Part shown: piece by piece, positions 13,097-25,000 of the stretch | Layout: every line of letters starts with the position of its first letter | How positions within the stretch are numbered: position 1 is the first letter of the stretch | Origin: Mactromeris polynyma | Taxonomy: Eukaryota > Mollusca > Bivalvia > Venerida > Mactridae | DNA: 64,000 nucleotides | Reading direction: 5' to 3' | Assembly (NCBI GenBank): GCA_032209605.1 | Contig: JASFXZ010000016.1 | Location: 620,001-684,000, forward strand | The notes under the pieces: generated by a model | The model's database searches: none | What the model was told of the DNA's origin: nothing | What the model saw: only the letters and a program-made list of their open reading frames with translations | Translations under genes and position numbers: made by a program

Positions 13097-16000
13097 ATGG
13101 ACATTATTGACATTCAAACTAAGATCCTTGGAGTGGACGGCTCCTCAATTAAAATCGAAGAAGTTGGTAAGCATCAAGTTTAAAATTATATGCATATACT
13201 GGGGAATTCTTCCCGATAAATTGTTCTTCCTTTTCGTTCTTTTAAATTGGTTCAGTATTGTAAATAAACTTGTTTTACATAATAGCCGTGTCATGAGATT
13301 TCCGACCTAGTGGTCAAATTTAACATTTTTAGGTTTAACTTTTAATAAAATTCAATATTTTAGAAAATTATTAAAACTAATTTCATGAATTTCTGACGAG
13401 TATAAATTGGTTAATTATGAATTAGAACACAACCAGTACGCTAGTAACAATTTATTTACGCGACGTCGTGACTTTCACGTTACGACGTTTTCAAACTTAT
13501 TCTTCATCTGGGGGGATGGGCAGGTCTCATCTTGCGCATATCAACGCACGTATGGTCGCACTGATTATACAGGTATGTCTGTCTCTCCCGAGTATAATTA
13601 ATTAAAGAGAAGATTAAATCCCTAAAACTGCAAGGTTCTCACGCTTAACGTTTTGAGTGTCAGTAAGTAGAGAGAGCTCATCTGACGAAAGTGGTGTGGT
13701 AGTGTAACATTTTGTGCAAAATCAAATGCGTAGTGCATGATTGTTGGGCAGCATTGACTGTATTGCTTCCTTATTCTACATTGAGTAGGAACAAATACAA
13801 TTCTCGCTCAGCTTGTGCTTCATACAGATGTGTCTGTATCTGTGTTGTAGCGTCGAGCTTTCCAACGTCTGTGATGGCATCCACGATTCTCTTCGTAAAT
13901 TTCTCACGTGTCGCACACAATCGTGACTAGGAAATGTTATTACTATATGTGGGACACAGGACTGTGGCAAACCATTCTCCACAGAAAAAGTGCGTAAAAA
14001 AATAACCACTCGCATATAACGTCGTAAATTGGATAGCATGTACTGGTTTCTTACCGGTGTTGCCATGCTTTCTATATTCTGTCATGATTATTAACCAGTT
14101 AAACTTCATGAATTTGGGATTTCATTTTCATGAATTCACGATTTCGATTTTAACTTCAAGAATTCATGAAATTGAAATAATGAATTCAAGAGGTTGAAAT
14201 CATGAATTCATGAATTTATAATAGAAGTTTCGATTAGTTGAATTTGCGAATTTGTGCATTTGAAATCGCGAATTTATGAAGTTGAATTTGCGAATTTGTG
14301 CATTTGAAATCGCGAATTTATGAAGTTGAATTTGCAAATTTCACCACCAGGCTTTCTTATTTTCATTTTAAAATGCTAATAAATCTCTTCTAGTTCGATG
14401 GTTTAAAATGTGTTCGCTTTTATATTGGTTATCATGACGGTAAATAGAGATTTAAATTAAAAAAATACCGGAGGATTTTTAAGACAATTTTAGGTTTCGC
14501 CATACATCATACTATATAGTCAGTAGCGAAACTGCCGTTACGCAAAATACGTCAATGCGTACAATTCGTCAATGGATTAAAAAGTATTAAAGACTAAAAA
14601 TTAAATAAAAATTAAGGGTAATGGGGACGAAGCGTTTAAAATTGGTTAGAGGATAAAGGCCCAAAATTCCTGGTTTACCTTATACATGTATTTGGACGAA
14701 CGCGTTTTATTCCCTGCAGTATAGGCCTACAAAGTGAGTTATAAAAGCCTTGTGAGTTGTTTCTGTAATTTATGAGTGCAATGCTGATAGATACCGAATA
14801 TATTCGAATGACATTTAGACAGCCGGAAGTTTCAAAATGTCAAACGACAATATTGAACATCCGTATCTTGATATATAGTCCTACAAAGACAATATACAAA
14901 CGCTAAATGATGCAAATAAAGTAAACATTTGAACAGCAAGATAGGAAAGTGTCTATGAATTTTCCTTCTGCAGGTATACAATGTAATATAATGTGTTTTC
15001 TTCCTGATAATACGTTGAATCGAATGATGAGTTGTTCTTAACCTTTATTACATGTATTACGTCGAAATGCGAGCTCGTGAGATAAATAGAATCAAACAGT
15101 TTTAAGTCAGTATTTGTCAATAGTTTTATTTAGCCTGGGTAAAATGTGCAAAGCGCGCAAGAATCTTAAATTAAAATCGGGAATATATTAACAAATAACA
15201 TTAGCTCAATGAGCTATTTTCCGACAAAATGGTAATTCGGTACTTAACGATTTAAAATAGTGTACACTCTCATCTAATATTTCAGCACGTATATTAAATT
15301 ATCCTAACCTTACCTAAATATATATTACTAGGCAGTGAAATAAACTGTCGAGATAGTCGCCGACATTTTCCGTGAAAACTAGGAAGACACAACATGTGAT
15401 GCAGCTGAATTTTCCGGCGAATGCCAACGGTGGCGACACAAAACTAAGTGGCAGCTGGATCCGCAGAATACGATTCTCTTGATAAGAGCTTAATTATCAG
15501 TAGCATCCAAATCCATTCCCAAATTCACGAATGTGTATGTTAGTGCTGCTGGTTATGCCGGTGTCGACCGCTACGACGTCGGAGCGTTCATTTTAAAAAA
15601 TGAGGGGGTTAAAAACATATATTCGCTCAACAATGACAATCGACCGGCTGTCCGGCCTTGGACTGCTTAATGGTTACCGTGAAAGGCAAATCGGCATACA
15701 ATGGGTAACAGACATATTCGCACAACAGAAGGACCGCCGCCTTGCGTTACTATTCAGGGTGTATTTATATAACTTGTACAGAAAACGTTGACATTTGCTT
15801 ACACGAGGAGGCTTTTTCGTTAGTTTGATGTTCGTAACGTACATCCGAGGCACTTGACGTAATTGGCCGAGGATTTCCGAATGATACCCTGTTTGCTTCT
15901 ATTTTCGCGGTACTAACAAAATAAATCAATTACGTAACGGAATAAAAAAAAAACCTCGATTTTCTTTCGTGTTAAATTTCTTCTTTCATATCCTTTACAA

Positions 16001-19000
16001 TTAATAAATATGTACACAATATCATTTCTTTCCCGTATTTTTCTTAGTACACGTATGTCTTATTTTTTCACTATGTTGATGTACACACGTGAAGATCACT
16101 GACGTCAAGGGAGTTAATTATAATTTCGCGGTACAAATACCTCTACCATACTGTAGGCCTACGTAAAGTTAAAGAGTAACAAATGTAAAAACATGAACAA
16201 ATTGTGAACAAGTTCCATTTCGAGACGGTTATAACATTTAAATAGGAAATATTAAACAAGAACATGTTCATTCACACATACATTCATACTGCGGAGTTTA
16301 ATTTTGTGTGTGTTACTCTTCGAGTGAACAATGTGGACATCTAAAAACAGACGCCCTCCTTGGTACCTTAACCCTAGTATTAAACGATACAAACAATCAG
16401 CAATAATCGTTTGTCACGTTTGTTTTCTGTATATGGCGCTGCAACTTGACCATGTCAAGTACCAAAATAACGCGAGACCGGAAGTAACGCGAAAATAGCA
16501 GCAAACTGTATACAGATAACCACCGTCATGAAATATTTGCTAAACTAGATATAAGTAGTCTATATTTCAAATTTCACTAGCGTTTTATTATGTATTATCT
16601 AGATATCTAATAATAACTAACACAACTAATCGTTGGCTAGTTATTTTCATCTGGACACTAGATCTATTACCTGTTGATGGAGTGTTTGTTGACTCATATT
16701 CTGTACTCAATCTTTGTACTCCGAGATCTATGTGTTATTGGTAATTTTGTCTTATCAAAATAGATTGTGAATAGTTTGGAGATTGGCCACATTGAAATAC
16801 AATACTTCATTGATACTGTTAACAGTTTTTTAATATAGTGTTTTGATCGGGGGACATATGGGTGGGGAACATATGAAACAAGAGTTCATTGAGAGCATCC
16901 ATAATTCATCCGCTTCTGCCATACATTCATGATTAAAATAAACTCCAAATTAAAAAAAAAACACTAATTAGTGTACAGTTTAATGCAGTAGGCTAGCACG
17001 GTGAACCAGTAACCGAGTACTACATTATTTACACGACGTCAATGGTTACGCACATAGTCGAGGAGGCTGTACGAGACAATTCAATGGAACGGTAATTGCG
17101 CGTAAACAATTAACACGTCTTCATGACGCCAACATTTGTCGTCTGTTGTTGACGTGACGTCATTTTTACCACTAGGTCGGAAATGTCACGACACGACACT
17201 ATTAAATTACATGGTGTTGTAAAGATACATGATTTGGTCAGAAGGGGTCGTTGATGACATCAAATCGAATATAATTATTATGTTTTGAAACAAGTTCTTT
17301 CAACAAACGTGTATATTAATCAGTTGCGATGACTGCTTCCTTGGTTACGAATCAGTACGTGTGGGCGATTCATAGATTGTGCAGTTTGCGGTTTGAACAG
17401 CCTCTCGTGAGGGAGTCGAACTCAGAATCACTCGGATCTGGAGTGAGACATTCGAGATATATCGTAACCACTATGTCCCTCCCCTTGTAAACTAGTGGAA
17501 GTAACAAGAGTGTTCGTTCATTTCAGACAAGACATACACTTCCTGGGTTCATACAGGTCGGAACATCATTATTTCACCATGTGACAATATGTACGCTCAG
17601 ACAAAGATGCATGATCCAAATGTATGTAAATTTATACTTTTAAGTGTGTTATATATTGTTCTCTTACAAAAACTGGTAAAACGTGATATTTGTCCGTAAA
17701 GGTGAATAAGGAGTTTATAAACAATCATGCGCGCTCTAATTCTGTAGTGACGAACTTGTGTTTCGGCAAGATATGATTTTCTGTTCCTGGTGTAAAGAAA
17801 GAAACTATTTGAGACTAAATGGGATTACATCAGTTTAAGAAATCCTTTCCCTTTGTGATCCTTGTATTCTCAGTTATAAGTCCTCTGGCGCTTGTTAGTC
17901 GATGAGCATTTGTGATAGGATAAAAGTGGTACATGTATTTCCACTACATTCAACCACACGTCGAGAACAAAAAGTGATATATTTCATTAAAACTCTTATT
18001 TCAGGTATACTCAATTGCAAAGCACATCCGAGGTAAGGCCATTCTGATATCAAACACCGGGTATCAGGCATTGAGACTTTTAAAAGATCTCTTCACGCAA
18101 ATGGGTTACAAGATCGTGGTTCATGCAGAAATAAACGGAAGTGAGGTGAGATGCTAATTTTGAATAGTTTTTATCTAAAATCGATTGTTAAACAAGTTTA
18201 AATTTTAATTATATAACTTACCATCACTCCTTCCTTGGTTACTACCAGTATTCGCGTCTTATTTTAGCGATTGTGTAGTAAGTGGTTCAACTTCGCCAAG
18301 GTGGATTCGAACTCACAACTTTCGGATTAGAAGTCGGGCGCTCAATGCCTCGAACAATATTACTCTATGTTTTTCAATTATAGTAATAAACCTGAAATAC
18401 ACGAATATATGATGTTGTTTTTTCAGGATATGTTGGCTGTAATACAAAGAGAAGTGTCCAGAGAGGAAAACGAACTGGTCGATTCGTTTGTTATAATCAT
18501 CTATGGAACGCCAGAAGGGCTACAATTAAGTCACATTGCTCAGTCAATGCAGTCTAAATGTGCACCTTACTTACGCAATAAACCTAAACTAGTTTATGTC
18601 ATAGGTATGTGTGTTCTTTTTTATAAAACACTACATGTACGTTATTTCTTTTATGTTATTTAATGCCTGAGTGTCTGAGGTAACTTTCTAAATGTTTCAA
18701 TGTCTCTTGCAATTATGTTCGTTGCATTTTGTTAGAATACGTATTCAGTTCGTATATGTACATACAATAACTTGAGTGACCTCTTAAATGGACATGAAAC
18801 ACGAAATAGCGTTTAAGTAAAGAAGTGAAAAAGTGTGTGTGAATATAATCGTACTTAACCATAGAAAGAAAATCTTCAAATTGTGTCCTAACATTTGATG
18901 AAGAGGTGAGATGATATTTTAGAACATCATCATCTTTTACCTATTTCATAAGCAAAAGTTTCTAAGGGGGCGTTACAGTATCTAAGAACATTAATATCTT

Positions 19001-22000
19001 TAACTTACCTTAAACAGAGGAGTATGATGGTATCTATGAACATTTTTATATTTAACATTTATTAAAAATTCAATGAAGTGGTATGATAGTATTTAAGAAG
19101 AAAGGTTTATGATCTTGAGTAGAATGGTATAATATAAGACCATAATTATTGATCATTTACGTGAACGTTATAATGTGATAGTATTTTAAAACTTAAACTT
19201 ATAATCTATCTATCCCAAAGGAGAAGAATCCATTGTTCAACAAGTTCTGCAGATCAACAAACACGGAATGGATCCCGATCTTCTTCTTGCTGCAACAGGT
19301 GATATATATATATATATATACAGTAAGAGTATAAGAGTGATAAATAATGAAAATGATGGGTTATTGAGTAGAAAGTATAATGTACATTTTAATCTGAACA
19401 GTTAATTTAGATGACCATAATTATCAGAAAAGGGTTCTTGTTCGGATTCGTTTTTATAGACCAATGAAACAACGTTGTTTTAAGTTAATATTCCAATAAA
19501 GGAAAACAAGATCATATGAAAAGTCAATAAAGACAGGCTTTATACCTCGGAATGTGAAAGATGATAATGATGATATATACTGTATTATTTTCTATTTGTT
19601 GTTTTAAGGGTTCTACGGAATGATGTTCTTCATCTATGTATTCTGTTCGTACGTTCATGAACTATCAGCGAGAGATATATGGAAACTGGTAAGTGGGGGA
19701 AATAATTCTATCATAACTGGTAGACTTGCATTGACGTTTTAGATAGTTCCAACGCGGTTTAGCATCATGTATTCTGTGTTCTATGCCTTCAACGTACCTT
19801 TTGTTGATGATCAGTCCTTTGATGTTTTTTCTTATTTAATCTGGTCGTTTTATTGAGTGATTCTAGATAAGAGTGAGGAAATGTGTACCCTTTAACCATA
19901 TTTATAATAGTGTTTCCCTGCCAATGCAGTTCATTTATGTTACAGTAAAGACACAATCGCAAGTGTGGATTTGAAATGTCTGACAGCTAATCAATGCCGG
20001 ACGTTTTATTAAATATATAAGTAGTTAAGAAAACAAACGATAAGTTGTGAAAATGATAATATTATTATCAGTGTGACATAAAGATGGACACATCAAAGTC
20101 CACAAACCATAAAAAGGAAATGAGAAGTGAAAAACTTCTCTGCGCAATTAAGCGACTACTTTATCAGAACCAGGCAGGAATCATTAAAAGGAACGATTTG
20201 GAAGTGACCAAAAGGCATTAAGGGTCCAAAGACAAACATGTTAAGCCCCTACCTTCCTCCTCAGCTAGTATGTATACATAATAAAGTAAAGTAGCCAAAC
20301 AGCAAATATAAACTTCTTTATTATGTCGACTTATATATTGTGGTTGTATCACATCTCCTTGTACATTTTGGGTGACTGCGCGCTTGAATATGACTAACTA
20401 TCGCATGTCATTTTAAAAAAAAGAGTAAGTTGCTATTAATGGTGTGTGTGACAGAAATGTTGGGTTTACACGTATTGTAAGATGATAATCAATTACTTGC
20501 ATTCACTTAAAACATAGTTTTATTTTTCAGCTGTTGCAGTTTTCTGATTATCACAAATTTTCTTCCTCCACACTGTGCACTTTAAGAAAAGATTTCTTTT
20601 TCTTCCCCGGTGTAAGCAAATCAGGTAAAGCACCTATATTCATATTATGCTAGTTAACACTTCATATACATGCCAACGTACATACCAGTGAGGACTTGAT
20701 ATACAGTATAATTTGATTATTGGTTTATGTCGTTTTTCAAATTTATTTAAGTATCATACAGCAGTCAGTTGACCTTATTAACATAGTACTTCTGTGTAAG
20801 AACCAATGCTAGCCTGCTCCTTCACGAGCAACTGACAACTTTGCTGCATAAATAAGAGTTCAGAGGTGGATTACAAATGACATTGGGTGCGTTATCTTCA
20901 GACAAATTGTTCACCGAACAACATACGCATTAAGGCTCGGTTCAAACCCACAACCTCTTGATTAGCAGTCACGCGCTCTACCGAATGAGCTATATACATA
21001 ATATAAAATCAATTAAAAAATACTTGAACAATAAATATTATTTAATTTATCCTGAGATATGGAACAAATAAAAATGAAATATGGAGAAAAGTGTGTCGAT
21101 TTGAAAACAATTATGTTTTAAATGGATTTGAAATGAATTTCCCTGCTCATTAACTTTACAAACTACATGGAATCGTTTCAGTGCTACCATCATTCGAGTC
21201 AGCTAATTTGAACCCAAGGGATCTTGCTATGTACAGAAAGGTATTGGAGCAAGGAATTGTCAAATCATACAATGTTAGGCTTATGTTTGTGGGCCTTTTT
21301 GGTGCCGGAAAAACATCCACTGCACGTAGAATTATGGGAAGAGACATCAATGACGTCACTAGCACAGATGGCATCGATGTTTACATTGGAAAATGCAGAG
21401 TAGACTTAGCAACTGGTCGTTGGGAAACACTTGATGGTAAAATTAAAACAAAAATGTGTGTTGCACAATTTGAAGACATTTTCTTACTGAACTTTTGCAA
21501 ACACATATGCACCAACTTCCCGCCTTTGTCACAAAAGCAAGGGTCATTATTTTGCCCTTAGTTGATGAATGTGCATCAAAATACCAGATACACAACTTCA
21601 CATGCTGTTTAATATTCTTGTGAAGTTTTAAGACTCTATCTCTTATACGTTGAACATATGCATGACACAAGATTTTGTGACAGACAAGCAGACGGAGAGA
21701 CAAGGGTATATTTGTATGCCCCCCCTAAAAGAGTGGGGTATAAAAAGTCAATACCAAACTTTCCGCCTTGGAATATACCTAGATCCATATTGTATCGCCA
21801 ATGTTCAATTTGATCTAAAATAAATACTTTCTTCTATTTTTTGTAACAGTGACCTTGATATTGACCCCTCAGGTGCAAAACGTCACATATAGACATTGTT
21901 TTGAAGGTTTATAACTTTGACTCAAATACTGTTGTACTAAATTCCATACTCTGTATGCCTAATTTTCATTATGCCAAGGGCCATAACTCTGCTGCTGAGC

Positions 22001-25000
22001 ACAGCCACAAACAAACCCCAAATGCATAGCTGCACATGCTGGTTAACATTCCACTTAAGTTTAATGAAGACTCTGGCTTATATACCTGTCGCGATAACGG
22101 TGACACAAGCTTCCGTGCTTTATGTGCGGTTGTTTAGTCCAGGGCCTTAACCTTGCACATATTGGGCAAAGCAACAAACAAAATCTTAGGTGCACTTCTT
22201 CACATGCTGGTTAACATTCCTGTAAGGTTTTGTGACTCTGGCTTATATACTTCTGGAGAAACGCGCGCCATAAGGTTTTGTGACGGACAGAAGGACGGAC
22301 AGGCAGACAGACGGGCAGACGGACGGACTGACAATGCAAAATAGTATTTGAAACCACTTAGTTGATCTTGACAGTAATAAATCTGTTTGCTTACCACCGA
22401 TTTGCCTCAAATGAAGCACGTCTTTGCAGACTCCGGGTTCGACTCCCAGTTGCGCCATTGACCAATGTTTCGTGTTCCACAAACATGACTTTATTTCTTT
22501 GCTATCTATAGTAACAAAATAAATAAACATTAAAATTCCTTTTATCCGAAGCCGGTGCAATGAATTCACAATTGACATGGCCATTTGGCTTATAAGTTTA
22601 CAAATTCAAAGATCATTTGGAGAAGTCAAAGACGCATCAATACGAGAGGTCATGACTTGTTGTATTATATAAAAGAATCTTTAAAAATCGCCTTCCCTAA
22701 TACCACGAGTCAGACTTTAAAAACGATTAGATAAAATTGGCATCATGGTGACTCGACACAAACTTTGCTAAATTATATATTGATCAGTCAAATATGACTG
22801 CCAGTGATAAGGGCTGGATTCCGTTATAGATAAAGCACACATAAGCATCGTATAAGTATTACCCATGTAAGGAACATAGGGTCACCATGGCCCTCTGGTT
22901 CTGCCAAAAATGTCCTTGCTGCAGGGTTATATTGTACAATTGTATTCAAATTTTAGATTCAGAGACTATCAAGCCATACAAGCAACTATCTGATATTGTG
23001 AAGAATCCAAATCGATCTCAAGATTCTGTAGAAATGTTTCCGGCTGAAGGAGGGATCACAGGACATGTGCAGAAGCGAAGGAAACGTGTGGACACAAACG
23101 AAACCTCATCCTCAATATCTGATCAAAGTGATTGGGATAAAATGAGTGTACATACATGCACATGAACTTCGATCATTATTTTATGATATAAGTATTACAT
23201 AATTGTGTCGCTATGAAGTCAGTGGTAGCTTATTTTCTTGTAAGATAATAAATTCCAAATGGTTGGCGAGTGTGAATCATTCGTTTGATTGTACTAAATA
23301 TATAACAGAAAACACTCATGAAGTTAGTAATGACTGGAAGTAAAGTATACTCTTAGTTTAGTTGAAATAAACAATATCATGTTCCTTAAATGGCATGACT
23401 TTCAAATGTTGTTACAGTATTTTCTTTGAGCCATAATGTATCAAACAATTTCAGTTTTAAAAAATAAAAACTTATGTTGAATTTTAGCTTGACACTTCAA
23501 CAAGTGATCAACAAGATATGGATTTTGCTCAATTCTCAGACATTGAAATGAACGATGAAGAGTCGATCAGGATAAACAAGCCTGAATTTTTGCGTACAGC
23601 TCAAAGAGTCATCCGGGATTCAGAAAACGTGACAGGTTTGTTATTCTAAAAAAGTATTCTTACATAGCATGACCATACTGTCAATGAAATAATCTATGTT
23701 ATTTTAGTGTTGTTCCTTGCATAAATAATCAATTGTTTCAGTCTACTAGTGTTTGTTTAAGACCTTCATTTTGTGAAATACTACATTATGTTTAATGTTC
23801 CCTCCTTATAAGTATTGTTTCATTTCGTGTTCAATGGTCTGTGTGGAGAAGCGCTGATTCATGATTGTGGCTACGTGTGTGTAACTAGAGTACCTGTACA
23901 TGTAAGTACAAACTGTTCTTTTCATCATACTGGTGTTTCAGATCGATCTTCCGAAGTAGCACAAGTCTCATTGTGGGATTTTGCAGGGCAGTACGTTTAC
24001 TATGCAACACATCAGTTATTCTTTAGCCCTCGGTCTATATATCTGCTTATACTGAATTTGGAAAAAGACCTAAACGAAGTGCTAGGGGACTGGTACATGG
24101 ATATTGGCGGTATGGAATCTATCGAATCACAAGGTAAAAATATTAGCCTAATTTACTAAAACACAGAATGAAGTAGTTAGAATCTGATATGGCTTAATTT
24201 CGATTTTAAACCCCTTTCAAAACTGGTTATATTTATATATTATTCTGTATCCATTCACTATCAGTACTAAACTACATATTCGATAGTAATCTAATCTTGT
24301 AGAACGAAATTCAATGAAGTTTTGTTCATTTCAGGTGGGGTTCACTTCTGGCTGAGTTCAATCTACACATACGCCAAAGGTTCAGGGGGGAGGGGCATTC
24401 CTCCAATTGTACTTGTTGGGACGCACAAAGATAAAATTCCTGGAGTATGTATCACATTTTTCTTCATCGCTTTTTGAAAAAGAAACATAACATAATAACA
24501 CGTAAACAAGAACTCGATATACACATTTTCTTTAATACTTATAATGAATTTGAAAGGAGAGATAGAACTACTAGTTAGAACTGCTTGATAGTTAGAACAG
24601 TGTTAATATCATGAAAACTAAGTGTTTATGCATTAAGTAATATTTTACGTTAATAGGATGAAGAAGAGAAGATTAGGAAAGCAAGGCGCTATTTTGCAAA
24701 CATCCGAGACATATTTCATGATACTCCAATTGCTGACAACATTATGGGATGTGACATCATATTAGACAACAGTACGCAAGATCCAAATATCGATCAGTTG
24801 AAAGCAGCAATAATGGATGTTGCTGAAAGTTCATTTTACTGGGGCGGTGAGGTTCCAGCAAGATGGGTAGAGCTACAACAAGCGCTATGTGATCGACGAA
24901 ATGACGGATCAAATTTTATACAGATGAAAGACTTGAAAAAGATAAACAATATGCTAGCATATCCTTTAGAAAGTGATGATCATTTAAGGTTGTTTCTGAG

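Larger units (their letters stand above)
13287..17195. mobile_element. 3.9-kb segment bounded by ~35-bp inverted repeats (degenerate DNA transposon, hAT remnant inside)
   Basis: The left end reads cgtgtcatgagatttccgac (from 13287) followed by ctagtggt. The right end, reversed, reads cgtgtcgtgacatttccgac followed by ctagtggt: about 35 bp with 4 mismatches. The segment fills most of intron 1 of the ROCO gene and contains a hAT transposase C-terminal fossil (15540-15791) and an unrelated coding fossil (13771-13919). No clear 8-bp target duplication was seen, so the ends might belong to a different element from the hAT fossil. Confidence 0.55.

Noticed and set aside
13712..14109. Overlapping open frames on both strands in ROCO intron 1
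   Set aside because: Only one 49-codon minus-strand frame (13771-13919) looks protein-like; the longer frames have atypical composition.
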